NCBI GenBank assembly: GCA_016178075.1
Contig: JACOUA010000267.1
Location: forward strand, 1 to 34,929
Direction: 5' to 3'
Origin: Acidobacteriota bacterium
GTDB taxonomy: Bacteria > Acidobacteriota > Vicinamibacteria > Vicinamibacterales > JACQTH01
Length of the DNA: 34,929 nt
The notes below the pieces were generated by a model. It did not search any database and was not told where the DNA came from. It saw only the letters and a list, made by a program, of their open reading frames with translations. Below, in pieces: positions 24,330 to 33,603 of this stretch; within the stretch, counting starts at the first letter, position 1; each line of letters begins with the position of its first letter. The translations under genes and the position numbers were made by a program.

Positions 24330-25148
24330 CTCTTCGATTGTAATTGAGGTCGCGACAGGTGACTTCGCGCGCGAGCTGCCGGCTCCGTCCGGCGACTTCT
24401 GCTGGACCGAAACGGCTTGCGGTCCCGTTCTGAAATGTCGTCCGCTGGCCGACCTGGCGGCCCACCTCTTTAGTACGCGTCAGCTCGCTTGCGGGGGGCC
24501 CGGGCCGAAGACGGCTGGGAGTGCGTTGCACGAGCGATCGGCGTCGCCGCGCCCCGGCTGCTGCGGGTCAGACAGGTGCATGGAACGGCCTGTGCCTGCG
24601 TGAACGGTCCGGGGTCGATCTGGCCCTCCGACGAACGGCCGGAAGCCGATGCGATGATCGCCACGAGGACCGACGTTGCGCTGGCCGTCCAGATGGCCGA
24701 TTGTGTGCCGGTGCTGATGGCCGATTGCCAGCGTCGAGCCGTCGCGGCGGTGCACGCCGGCTGGCGCGGGGCCGCCGCCGCCATCGTCGAATCCGTCGTG
24801 CACCGGCTCCGATCAGAGCAGCGTGTCGATCCTGCCAATCTCGTGGCGGCCGTTGGGCCCAGCATCGGTCCGTGCTGTTACGAAGTGGGGCAGGCGGTCC
24901 GAGAGAGATTTCACGCGCGGCTTGGAGAGGCGGTAGACAGATGGTTCGTCCCGGGATCGCGCGGGTCGTCGCGTCCGCATCTCGATCTCTGGAACGCCAC
25001 GAGAGACCAGCTCATCTCGGCCGGGATTCCGGCCGAACAAATCTTTGTGGCGGCGCTTTGCACCGCGTGTCATCTCGACATCTTTCATTCATATCGGAAA
25101 GAGGGCGATCGAACCGGCCGGATGGTGGGGGTCATTCGTCGGATATGA
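24319..25148 (+). pseudogene. pgeF: PgeF/YfiH-type laccase-domain protein with a frameshift
   Basis: The family is a bacterial laccase-like/YfiH protein that repairs misincorporated amino acids in peptidoglycan precursors (PgeF) or acts as a purine nucleoside phosphorylase. The N-terminus is in one frame (FCWTETACGPVLKCRPLA...HLFSTRQLA, up to about 24485) and the rest in another (24489-25148), with VRQVHGTACA, MADCVPVLMAD, VHAGWRGAAAAIV (Zn-binding His and Cys) and GPSIGPCCYEVG. One G missing from the six-G run at 24491-24496 explains the change: adding it rejoins the frames into a normal-length protein. It may be a sequencing error, a phase-variable tract or a true lesion. The start is uncertain: ATG 24319 would overlap the acpS start, and the conserved part begins near 24391. 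Confidence 0.82.
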
Positions 25149-25313
25149 GCGCGCCGATTCCGACGAGGAGCAGCAGCCAGCCGGTCGAGGAACTACCCGC
25201 CAGCCGAGGAGCCAGACCAGGCCGAGACGAGTCAGGAAGATGCCGAGCAGGATGCCGCCAACGTCGAGGAAGACGAAGAATGACAGGCGGAGGAGCCGGA
25301 AGACCAGACTCAC
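25089..25313 (-). CDS. Small membrane protein, probably frameshifted near its end
   Basis: As written, 74 residues from GTG 25313, which overlaps the coiled-coil gene's stop by one base (TAGTG), so the two are probably co-translated. Residues 8-38 form a hydrophobic helix (SFFVFLDVGGILLGIFLTRL and on). The remaining tail is polar and runs antisense to the end of pgeF. In the next frame, just after the helix, the sequence reads STGWLLLLVGIGALISDE and stops at 25132, a plausible second helix. One missing base near 25170-25200 would give a two-helix protein of about 60 residues. I do not recognise a family. Confidence 0.5.
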   Translation of the reverse strand: MSLVFRLLRLSFFVFLDVGGILLGIFLTRLGLVWLLGWRVVPRPAGCCSSSESARSYPTNDPHHPAGSIALFPI

Positions 25314-25618
25314 TACCGCGCCAGCAGCGCCGCGACCATCGCCACCAGCATCGTGACCTGGATTCCCACGAGCCAGGTAAAGTGCCGGGACAGCTTCGTG
25401 TCGAGGCCGTCAATGCGCCGATCGACGTCTTCAAAGCGCCGATCCATGCGCTGCTCGAGATCCTCAAAACGCCGATCCATGCGCTGTTCGAGGGCTTCAA
25501 AGCGCCGATCCAGGCGCTGCTCGAGGCTCACGACCGCTCCCCGAACCCCGTCGAGCGCTCCGGAATGTTCCACGACCCTGCCTTCGAGAAACGCGACCCG
25601 TTCTTCCAGGGTGGCCAC
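25313..25618 (-). CDS. Coiled-coil protein with C-terminal membrane anchor
   Basis: A 101-residue protein from GTG 25618 (GGAG about 10 bases upstream). Residues 1-30 start a coiled coil. Residues about 33-66 are 11-residue repeats of the form LEQRMDRRFED, encoded by 33-bp DNA repeats, and continue as VDRRIDGLDTK. A hydrophobic segment, LVGIQVTMLVAMVAALLA (about 83-100), ends the protein. Hendecad repeats with a tail anchor are seen in small membrane-tethered oligomers, for example some phage XhlA-like and DUF1640-like proteins, but I cannot assign it. The following small membrane protein is translationally coupled. The upstream gap (25619-25852) contains only a short direct repeat, GCAGATTYTGCG, at 25764 and 25797. 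Confidence 0.7.
   Translation of the reverse strand: MATLEERVAFLEGRVVEHSGALDGVRGAVVSLEQRLDRRFEALEQRMDRRFEDLEQRMDRRFEDVDRRIDGLDTKLSRHFTWLVGIQVTMLVAMVAALLAR
25431..25529. repeat. Three 33-bp tandem repeats in the coiled-coil gene
   Basis: Units at 25431-25463, 25464-25496 and 25497-25529 share TCAAARCGCCGATCCAKGCG and CTGYTCGAG. A degenerate fourth unit precedes them (about 25410-25430). Each unit encodes one 11-residue hendecad, so copy-number changes keep the frame and change coil length. Confidence 0.85.
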
Positions 25619-25852
25619 GATGCTGCTGCTCCTTCAGGATACCGTCGTCATCGGCACTTCGGCAAACCGGCACGCCGATGAAGCACGATCGAAGCCATCG
25701 ACAGAAACCATCGAGATCAGCGTGAATTCGAGACAAGCCACGCGAGAAAGCCAGATCGCCGTGGCAGATTTTGCGATCCAACGGCGGGGCGGCAATTGCA
25801 GATTCTGCGTTTCGCAGCGAAGACGATTGCGCGCCTTGGCGTGAGATGCGAG

Positions 25853-28248
25853 TCACCGATGAATCGTTCTTGCCGTGGCGACCTGAGGGGCACGCTGAGG
25901 CATGTCGGCCACGTGTCCCTGCTGGCGCGCCTTCAGTTCGACAACGAGCGGATAATCGGGGTCGGCATAGGCGAGCAGCTTCAGCAGCTCGGCCTCGATC
26001 GCGCCCGCCTCCTCCTTGCGTCCCAGCCGTCGGTAGAGGTGCGCCAGCCGCTCCTGGTTTCGCATCCACAAGAAACCGGACCCTCCGGAAAAGCCCGATG
26101 AGCGGCTGCGTTCTCTCGAGGCTCCTTCCAACACGCGCGCGGCGTCGATGTCCCGGCCATCGCGCTCGTAGACCTCGGCCAACGATTCTGCCGTGAGAAA
26201 GAAATATGGCATGCCTGTCCGCGGAGCTTCTCCTCGGCCTGCTCCAATAGAGCTCGCGCTCGACGCGGATCGCCTCGTCTGAGGGCGATCTCTCCCGTCG
26301 CCGCCTTCAGATGATCCGACCATTCTAAATGGCGGCCCGACATGCCGGAAGGCGTGCGCGTGACGAGCTCCGCGAACCGCAGCGAAAACTTCTCCGCTGG
26401 GGGGAGCGATCCCACGCGGGCTGCCAGTATCGCTGACAGCATGCCCCGCTGAGGATTTGGCGCGGGATCAGGCCAGACGTACTCACTCAAGTACTTCCGG
26501 ATCATCTCGCCATCCCCTCGTGCGAAGGCAATCTGGGCCAGGCAATACGAACGATCTTGTGCGCGGATGTTTTGAAAAGCCTTCTCGGCTTGTTTCAGCT
26601 TACCCAGCGTCAAATAGACATAACCTGCCTGGAACGCCAGCCCGAACCGCTCGTTCTCGGTTCGATGGTCCAAACCCCGCATTGCAGCGTCGAGCTCGCG
26701 GACCACGCCAGCGAGATCGCCTTCAAGCCAGCGGACATAGGCGGGCACGAAAAACTCCGTGCCCGCAAACCCGGGAATCGGTTCGGCGCCTGCCGACAGA
26801 AGGTTCCGGGCGCGCTGTGCGTACAGGTTCGCCTGGCGGGGATCGCCTCTCCTGAGCATGTTGGTTGCTGTCTGGAGTTGAGCAAGAAGGCGGTTGGGGA
26901 ACACCTCGGCTCTGTGAGCCCAATAGGGAAGCGCCTTGTCTGAGAGACCCAGACGCCCGTACGCCACAGCGAGGTTGCCTGTGGCCCAGGGATGATCCGG
27001 GTAGAGGCTGACAAGGATCTCGTAGGCCGGGATCGCGTCCGCATCGTTCCCCAACATCTCGTAGCAACTCCCCCGAATGAAGTACCGCTCTCGCTCGGGT
27101 GTCTTGTCCGAGAGCTGCATCGCACGCTCGGCGTAGGGGAGGTACTCCTCGAGAGGGTGCCGTTGGTTCCGAAGAGTCCAGGCCAAGAGAATCTGCGCGG
27201 AAGCGAACTCGGGATCGTCCGCGATCGCCTGACGCAGCAGCGCTTCTGCGGACGCCGACTTGCCGCCTTGATACATGAAACTCGAGGCTTGCGTGTACAA
27301 CCTCAGCGCACGCAGCGAGGGAGTCGTCGCCTTCTCGAGTTTGAGGTCGCTTGCTCGAATACTTTGAAGTGTTTCGCCCAGTTGGGCGCGGGCGCCATTC
27401 GCGAGCTTATAGACGGCAGGTAGAATCTGCGAAGCGCTGATCGTCTCTTCGCTGAGGGCTCCGACCACGACGCCGCGAGCTGGATCGACAATCTCCTGAC
27501 TGAGCAGGTATCGGGTTCCGATCTTTTCCACGCGGCCGGTGATCAGCGCGCGGATGGCGCCGTCCCGCAGGCAAATCTCTCTGCCGAGCGCGGCATCGAT
27601 GCTCGCGTTGGTCGGCTTCTTCATCAGAAGCAACGCGTCCTCGATCCGCTCCGGCGGGACGACGTTCACGAACCGTGAATTCGCCAGCTCTCGCTCGAGC
27701 GCGGACTCCAGCACATCGTCGAGCGCGGCGTCGCCGGTGTGGTTGTCGAAGTGTGCGATCAACACCCAGTCGCGCGGCTGGAAATTGATCGCGGCTGTGC
27801 GCGCGGTCGCCGGGGGCATGAACGTGGCGCGAACCCACCGTACGGCGAGTGGCGCGACGACGACGACCAGCACAGGGGCTGCCACGAGCCCAAGGCGCCA
27901 ACGCGGCATCGTCCGCGGCGGGCGGCGATCTGCGAGTTCTGGAGAAGCCGCCTCAGTCACTGCCTCCGCGCTCGGGACGAGCGGCGGCTTGTCATCGCCC
28001 CCTGCGACCGCCGCGACTTCCCCGCACGCGCTGGCCCACCAGCCATCAAGCTCCGGTTTATAGGCGAAGACGCCGCCCAGGCGGCCGGGCCCGTGGCGGT
28101 AAATGGGCAGACCATCGAGCTTTTCCCATCGCTGGACGGTGCGGACATCCCGCTTCAGGTAGGCAGCGATGTCCTTCCAGGACTCCAGGCGGGCGTCCGG
28201 GGGCGCGGCGAGCGGCTCCAGATCGGGGCTCTCCTCGTTCATGGCCAC
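25853..28248 (-). pseudogene. HTH-transmembrane regulator with TPR sensor half, frameshifted
   Basis: Residues about 20-75 hold an excisionase/MerR-like HTH (LESWKDIAAYLKRDVRTVQR, then WEKLDGLPIYRHGPGRLGG). A membrane helix follows (about 118-140), then a TolB-N/FlgO-like domain (DWVLIAHFDNHTGDAALDD) and many TPR-type helices to the end. This layout suggests a one-component regulator: cytoplasmic DNA binding, extracytoplasmic sensing. Near 26214-26218 the frame breaks; adding one base (GGACAGG to GGAACAGG) rejoins LRGTGMPYFFLTAESLA and a further 110 residues ending at 25853. Intact, it would have about 795 residues. The start is GTG 28248 or ATG 28242, with no strong Shine-Dalgarno. It is paralogous to the regulator at 31468-33585 in the HTH and upstream block only. 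Confidence 0.82.
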
Positions 28249-28256
28249 ATCGATTG

Positions 28257-28462
28257 TCGAGAGGCCGCCATTCTAGCCCCGCCGTCAGCCGCGCGGCGAT
28301 CACATGGCAGGCCGGCGACTGGGGCGGCAACACACGACAGGCCGTGTTTGTCGTGCTCTGCCGCTTGCTGGGCGCTCATCGCGCCCTTACGTTGTCGGCC
28401 GAGGTCCGACACGTCACATGAACGCGCGCTCCGCCGCGGATTTTCTGAGATGCGTCCGTCTA
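28257..28462 (-). promoter_or_regulatory. Conserved upstream block, copy 1
   Basis: These 206 bases match 33604-33807 at roughly 85% by eye, ending sharply at GCGTCCGTCTA on the far side and at CGAGAGGC near the gene. Both copies precede an HTH-transmembrane regulator gene. A 26-bp interrupted palindrome at 28389-28414 (ACGTTGTCGG, GCCGAGG, then TCCGACACGT) is kept in both and could be an operator. A GGGCGC/GCGCCC pair lies beside it. It fills almost all of the gap between the receptor and the TPR regulator. Confidence 0.75.
28270..28299 (-). promoter_or_regulatory. Candidate promoter of the TPR regulator
   Basis: On the minus strand TAGAAT (28275-28270) is a good -10; TCGCCG (28299-28294), 18 bases upstream, is a poor -35. 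The -10 is identical in the second copy of the block. The leader to GTG 28248 would be about 15 bases. Confidence 0.45.
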
Positions 28463-28495
28463 GACGAGCAGCTTCAGCAACCAGGCCTCGATCGC
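28460..28495 (-). pseudogene. Relic of a third TPR regulator's 3' end
   Basis: Read on the minus strand this encodes AIEAWLLKLLV and a stop. It matches AIEAELLKLLA near the end of the TPR regulator; at DNA level 28464-28497 and 25972-26005 agree at about 30 of 34 bases. It abuts the receptor's stop codon on one side and the conserved upstream block on the other, as expected if a lost regulator gene once lay here. Confidence 0.6.
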
Positions 28496-28496
28496 G

Positions 28497-31415
28497 CTAG
28501 AAGACCCAACGGATTAATGCTTGAGCAGCCCGCGGGGTCTGGCGATGCTGCCCCCTGAACTCGCCATCAGGCCCGGCGGCGTAATCGGGGCTGAACAGAT
28601 GGTTGCCACCAAACCGAAACGATTGATCGACTCCGTTGTTGACGACGTTGAAGATGTCAAACGCCGTTTCGAGACGACGACGGTCTCCAAACCTGAAGTC
28701 GCGCCCAAGGCGGAGGTTCCAGACATGCGCCGCGGGAGCCATGATTTGACCCTCTCCCCTCGTCTCAAACGCAAACCGAATCGTGGTCGCGAGAGGATTG
28801 GAGACCAACCGGCCGTTCGAGAGGCGAATCGTTGGGGGGCCGTAACGGGGATCTGGCGCAGCGATCCGGGTCAGGATCGGACCCGAATAGGGCCCCGACT
28901 GCAACGTGTAGATCGTCGTCAGCACGAGATGCCACGGTCCGAGATAGCTCAGACCGCCGCGCAGAATGTTTCTTCGCCACGGTTGACTGTGTCCCAAGAA
29001 GAGCGAGAGGCTGTTGGTCTCCTGAGCGCGCCAGTATCCAAGCCCGCGGTCATTCGGGAAGGCCTCCGGTTGGAGGAACGAGGCGGGGTCGTTCGGTTGC
29101 CAGGTTCCGCCCAGGTGTTGAAAGGCGTGCGTGAAGGTCCCGAGCGCCTGGATCCTGGGCGAGCGCTTCGTCGCGGTGACCTCCAGAGCCGAATAGACGA
29201 ACCAGTTGTGCTTGTTGTTGGTCACCCGGAAAATCTGGTTGGAAGCTTCGTCGCGATAGCCTCGGAAGATTCCGCCGTCATAGATGCCGTTTACTTCCAT
29301 GAGCGCCGGGCGATCCTCGTAATTTCGTCGGACGAAGCTCGCATCCAAGCTGATCTGAGCGGGTAACTGGCGACGGTAGCCCAGGATCCATTCGTCGATG
29401 TGGCCCTGGTGCCGATTCGGGTCAATTTCACACCTGGGCGTCACGACTGAGCTCGGTGGCGTCACGAATACGGTCTCGAAGACGCCGTCCAGATCGAGAT
29501 CGTACAGGTCGCGCAGCCCGACCTGGTTCGTGCCCGCCGATGGCAAAGACAGCGACTGCGGCATATCGTGCACACGTGCCCAGCTCGCGCGCACGATGTT
29601 GTGCCGATCGTCCGTCACCGCATAAGTGGCACCAAATCTCGGTCCCGTGTCGAGGCTCTCCTGCGTGGTCGCTCTGAACAACCGGTCCGTGACACGGATC
29701 CAGTCCAGTCTCACGCCGGCTTGAATCGTCAGGCTGGGCCGGGGCTTCCAAGCGTCCTGAAAGTAGAAGGCGTAATCGCGCGCGGCGAGGGAGCTTTGCG
29801 TCACGGTGGCGGCGTCGTAGACCACGCGGTGAAAGGGGACGAAGCCGGCCGCCGGGTCCGCCGCCTGTCGGAGGACGACCTCCTCGATGGCAAATCCGCC
29901 GTTGACGAAAGTGTTGCGGGTCTCTGTGCGCAGCCTGGGCTGCAGGTGGGCGCCGATTTGAAAATCGTGCGAGCCGAGCCAGCCGGAGCGGTAATAGGTG
30001 AGATCCGCGTCCAGCGTGGCTTTCGAGCTCGGAACAAGCCCGCGGAACGGGACATTGTCGAGACGCGCGATGACACCTGTTCCGACCAGCTGTCCCGCGG
30101 AGGAGAAGACACGCTCGTGCACCAGTCGGCTAGCCCCTTCTCCTTCGTAGCTCCCGAAAATCCCGGGATCAGGATTGGACGACTTACCGTTGAACGAGGC
30201 GAGAACACGGGTCGTCAGCGAGCCGTTCCACATGGACGAGATGCGGGCCGCGTACGCGGGCCCGCCTATCCCGAAGGCCTGGAACCGGCCGCCGTCGATG
30301 GCCGAATTCGATTCCTGTGGGTTCAGATCCTGCTGAGCGAAGACATACATCTGATGGCGCGGTGAGAGCTGCGCGGTCACCTTGAGATAATAGAAGTGCA
30401 GGCGGCTCCTGTTCTCGAAGGGCCGGAAATCTGGTACCAATGCCCGGAGGTCCCGAAGCTGCTTCTCGCTCCGGCTGATACCGACATCGCGCCGTGTGTA
30501 ACGGTACGCGCCATAGAACCACGCGTGGTTTTTGAGAACTGGGCCGCCGACAGAGAGGTCGGGCTGAAACAGGTTGTCCGTCGCCACGGTTCCGTTCGGG
30601 TTGTTGTTTCCGTTCCAGCGCAGGGGCTTGTAGACCGTGGCGGCGGTTCCTCGAACCTGGTTGGTGCCTGAACGGGTGACGACGCTCACGACCGCACCAA
30701 TGCCGAGCGGCGTGGAGGCGTCCACCGCGCCCGTCTTGACCTGCGCATCGGCGATCGCGTCGGTATTGAAGCCAATGTAGCTGCTCGCGCTCTGAAAGAA
30801 TGAGCCGAGATCAGCGCCATCGACCTGTAACAGGTGACCGTCCAGGTCGCTGCCACGGACCATGTAGGCCGGGCCGCTCACGGTTGGATCGATGTGCCAG
30901 CTTACGACTCCCGGCGAAAGCTCCAGAAAGTCTGACCAGTCGCGCCGGCTACTCAATGGCAATCGTCGCTGAAAGTCTCCATCAATATTGATGGCCTGGA
31001 CTGCCGTCTCAGCCTCGAGCATCGGCGTCGCGGCGGGAACCTCGATGGTTTCTGTCAAACTGCCGATCTTCAGCGTGACGTCGAACGCCAGATTGAGTCC
31101 GGCCAGCACCACAATGCCGCGGCGGACCCACTTGGAGAAGCCGTCATGCTCGGCGGTGAGGCTGTACTCCCCGGGTGGGAGGCCGACCAACCGATAGAAC
31201 CCATCTCGATCGCTCTCAAACACGTGCGCTGCTGCAGCCGAAGGGCTCGTGGCGGTGACTGTCACGCCGGGGATCACCGCTCCTTGCTCGTCTATCACAT
31301 GCCCACGGATCGCTCCTTCGGCCGTGACCTGTGCGGAAAGTCGGCTGGTGTTCGCCAACACCATGATCGCAAGGGCGGCGATCCCCCTCCTGGCGGTTCC
31401 AGGACGACACCGCAT
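28497..31415 (-). CDS. TonB-dependent receptor-like outer-membrane protein (Oar type)
   Basis: About 972 residues. ATG 31415 gives a clean signal peptide (RRGIAALAIMVLANTSRLSA); an upstream TTG at 31463 would add 16 residues. After cleavage comes a carboxypeptidase-regulatory-like beta-sandwich (about 33-115: GAIRGHVIDEQGAVIPGVTV, FYRLVGLPPGEYSL), then a plug-like region (PAYMVRGSDLDGHLLQVDGA; DAIADAQVKTG; GIGAVVSVVTRSGTNQVRG), then a long beta-barrel ending in aromatic RWVF, as expected for outer-membrane insertion. Acidobacteriota have many such Oar-like receptors, usually of unknown ligand. It follows the PD40 regulator by about 50 bases on the same strand, so the pair may form a regulator-receptor operon. 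No frameshift was seen. Confidence 0.88.
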   Translation of the reverse strand: MRCRPGTARRGIAALAIMVLANTSRLSAQVTAEGAIRGHVIDEQGAVIPGVTVTATSPSAAAAHVFESDRDGFYRLVGLPPGEYSLTAEHDGFSKWVRRGIVVLAGLNLAFDVTLKIGSLTETIEVPAATPMLEAETAVQAINIDGDFQRRLPLSSRRDWSDFLELSPGVVSWHIDPTVSGPAYMVRGSDLDGHLLQVDGADLGSFFQSASSYIGFNTDAIADAQVKTGAVDASTPLGIGAVVSVVTRSGTNQVRGTAATVYKPLRWNGNNNPNGTVATDNLFQPDLSVGGPVLKNHAWFYGAYRYTRRDVGISRSEKQLRDLRALVPDFRPFENRSRLHFYYLKVTAQLSPRHQMYVFAQQDLNPQESNSAIDGGRFQAFGIGGPAYAARISSMWNGSLTTRVLASFNGKSSNPDPGIFGSYEGEGASRLVHERVFSSAGQLVGTGVIARLDNVPFRGLVPSSKATLDADLTYYRSGWLGSHDFQIGAHLQPRLRTETRNTFVNGGFAIEEVVLRQAADPAAGFVPFHRVVYDAATVTQSSLAARDYAFYFQDAWKPRPSLTIQAGVRLDWIRVTDRLFRATTQESLDTGPRFGATYAVTDDRHNIVRASWARVHDMPQSLSLPSAGTNQVGLRDLYDLDLDGVFETVFVTPPSSVVTPRCEIDPNRHQGHIDEWILGYRRQLPAQISLDASFVRRNYEDRPALMEVNGIYDGGIFRGYRDEASNQIFRVTNNKHNWFVYSALEVTATKRSPRIQALGTFTHAFQHLGGTWQPNDPASFLQPEAFPNDRGLGYWRAQETNSLSLFLGHSQPWRRNILRGGLSYLGPWHLVLTTIYTLQSGPYSGPILTRIAAPDPRYGPPTIRLSNGRLVSNPLATTIRFAFETRGEGQIMAPAAHVWNLRLGRDFRFGDRRRLETAFDIFNVVNNGVDQSFRFGGNHLFSPDYAAGPDGEFRGQHRQTPRAAQALIRWVF

Positions 31416-31467
31416 GTCCGCTCGCTCTCGGGAACCAAAACAGTTGGTGAAGACGCGGTTCAATCTC

Positions 31468-33585
31468 TCATCGGAGGGATCCAGCAGACTCGCGGGAAAG
31501 CACTCCGGCGACGCGAAGGATCTCGTACTCGCGCTTGTAGTCCATGGTCAAGGCGAGTTGTCTGCCATCAGGCGACCACTGCAGATCGCGCGGCCAAGAT
31601 TTGTAATTGTCTTCACCCGGCCATGTGGTGTGGTCCCCAGTGGCGCGATCAACGACCCAAATTTCCACACGGCGGCGTTGGCCGTTGTTGACGATCCACG
31701 CGAGTTTCCGCCCATCCGGCGACCAGCTCAGCGCACCGACGCCGAGATAATCGAAACCTGGCGACGCGGTGGGGGGCGCGCAGACAATCGCTCGAGGTGT
31801 GCCGCCCGTACTCGGTATCACCATCAAGCAATGGCGGTCGGTGTATCCGATGAGCGTTCCGTCGGGTGACCACTGGGGAAATGGCGACGACCAGCTCAAA
31901 CCAATCGTCACCGGCTGACTTGCGGATCGATCCAGCACTCGAATGTGATGTCGGCCATCCGTCCCCACTCCGGCAAACAGCAGCTTCTGACCGTCACGAG
32001 ACCAGCTGATCGGCGGGTTCACCTGATCACCGAACGTCCACAGCCACACGATTTCACCGGTTGCGCGGGAGTATTCATAGAAGCCTTGTTGCTTTTTTGA
32101 ATCCTGCCCAAAGAACGTGACCGAGCGGCCATCCGGGGAGAACGCGCGAAAAGCAAGGGGCGAGCCATAGGACGCGGGCGGACGGATGGTTCGGTCTTCC
32201 TGCGTGACGAGGTTCCGCTCGATGAGTGAGCGCGAGGCGACGAAATACAGCTTGCTTCCGTCAGAAGACCAGCCCGGATTCCATGTCTCTTCGGGCAACG
32301 TGGAGACCGCAGACTGACCGACCACTCCGTTCGTTGGGTTCACCGAAACGAAGAGCACCCGAACAGAGCGCTGTCGGTGGGCGACAAACACGTCTCCACT
32401 GACCGTGGCGGACAGGATTTGAGTTCGGCTTGGCAGCGCGGTGATGACAAACGCGCCTCCCACGCTGGAACCACTCCGCGGATCGATTCGAACGGCCCAA
32501 ACCTCCTGGCTGCCGCTTCGCTCGCTGAGGAACATCACAGAGCGGCCGCCAGGCGACCAGTGGGGAGAAGAGTCATTGGCCGGATGTTCCGTGAGGCGGA
32601 TCTCACTCGAGCGCCGGTCGGTGGGGGCGAGAAAGATATCCGTATTGCTCTCGCGTGACGATTGGTAGACGACGAACCGGCCGTCTGGCGAGAGCTGCGG
32701 CGCCGTCGTGGCGCCGGGGACACTGATGATCGGTGTCAGCCTGCGTTCCTGTATGGAGAGAAAGCTGATTTGCTGTTCGCCGCTTGGCTGATCCAGCATG
32801 CAGACCAGGCGCGCTCCATCCGGCGCCCAGTCGAACGGGCGTGGGGACCCACCATAAAACGGTTCCTGCCAGACGACCTTCCGCGTGCCATTCGCCGGCT
32901 CAATCGTCTCGAGCCGGTAATTCGGTGAGACGCGAGCCGTGAAGGCGAGCTGCCGGCTGTCACGCGACCATGCGAAATTGACGTCCGTCCACCCGGACAC
33001 CAGCACGCGCGACGCACCCGAGCTGAGATCTCGTACCCAAAGGTGGCGGGTTTCGGCGTCCTGGTACGCGAGCCAACGGCCATCTGGTGACGCCCTCGCA
33101 AACGGCCAGTCGAGTACGGCGATCGCCGTCGTGACCTGGCCACGAGATCCCTTGTTGGCCGTCCAAGCCAGCCGTTGCGCAATCACCAGCCCCGTCATCA
33201 CGACAACAGCCCCGATCGCGGCAAAGATCGTGAGTCGCCGCCATCTCGCGGACATTCCGAAACGTCCGGCGGTCGCTTCAAGTCCGGCGACGCCGGTTAC
33301 ATCGATGACGGGCGGGCTGGCGAGGTCTCCGTTGCCTGATCCCGCGGTATCGGCCGCCACCCGGCCCCGCGCGCTCTCCCACCAGGCATCGAGCTCCGGG
33401 CGGTAGGCGTAGACGCCACCGAGCCGGCCCGGGCCATGCCGATAGATGGGCAGGCCATCGAGCTTTTCCCACCGCTGGACGGTGCGGACGTCGCGCTTGA
33501 GATAGCCGGCGATGTCCTTCCACGATTCGAGGCGATCGCCCGAGGAGATTTCGAGCGGGTTCGCCTCCCGGCTGCCTTCCTTCAT
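31468..33585 (-). CDS. HTH-transmembrane regulator with TolB/PD40 propeller
   Basis: A 705-residue protein. I chose ATG 33585 (protein MKEGSREANPLE...) because AGGAG lies 4 bases upstream and the likely transcription start is near 33610, inside the longer open frame to 33651. The HTH (about 17-70: RLESWKDIAGYLKRDVRTVQ, WEKLDGLPIYRHGPGRLGG) is nearly identical to the TPR regulator's. A membrane helix (WRRLTIFAAIGAVVVMTGLV) lies near residues 115-140. The rest is about ten PD40/TolB-like blades with the motif WSPDGRxLA, for example LSPDGRFVVYQS, WSRDGQKLLFAG and WSPDGRKLAWIV, forming an extracytoplasmic beta-propeller. The inferred role is sensing an envelope or periplasmic signal and binding DNA directly. 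It sits just upstream of the receptor gene. Confidence 0.86.
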   Translation of the reverse strand: MKEGSREANPLEISSGDRLESWKDIAGYLKRDVRTVQRWEKLDGLPIYRHGPGRLGGVYAYRPELDAWWESARGRVAADTAGSGNGDLASPPVIDVTGVAGLEATAGRFGMSARWRRLTIFAAIGAVVVMTGLVIAQRLAWTANKGSRGQVTTAIAVLDWPFARASPDGRWLAYQDAETRHLWVRDLSSGASRVLVSGWTDVNFAWSRDSRQLAFTARVSPNYRLETIEPANGTRKVVWQEPFYGGSPRPFDWAPDGARLVCMLDQPSGEQQISFLSIQERRLTPIISVPGATTAPQLSPDGRFVVYQSSRESNTDIFLAPTDRRSSEIRLTEHPANDSSPHWSPGGRSVMFLSERSGSQEVWAVRIDPRSGSSVGGAFVITALPSRTQILSATVSGDVFVAHRQRSVRVLFVSVNPTNGVVGQSAVSTLPEETWNPGWSSDGSKLYFVASRSLIERNLVTQEDRTIRPPASYGSPLAFRAFSPDGRSVTFFGQDSKKQQGFYEYSRATGEIVWLWTFGDQVNPPISWSRDGQKLLFAGVGTDGRHHIRVLDRSASQPVTIGLSWSSPFPQWSPDGTLIGYTDRHCLMVIPSTGGTPRAIVCAPPTASPGFDYLGVGALSWSPDGRKLAWIVNNGQRRRVEIWVVDRATGDHTTWPGEDNYKSWPRDLQWSPDGRQLALTMDYKREYEILRVAGVLSRESAGSLR

Positions 33586-33603
33586 GGGTCTCCTGAAATC
33601 AGT

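Noticed and set aside
23764-24347. Plus-strand open frames across acpS
   Set aside because: They lie opposite acpS, show no conserved motif and have arginine-rich shadow composition.
25764-25808. Operator made of two GCAGATTYTGCG direct repeats
   Set aside because: Only two short copies 33 bases apart in a gap after a gene; too little to call a site.
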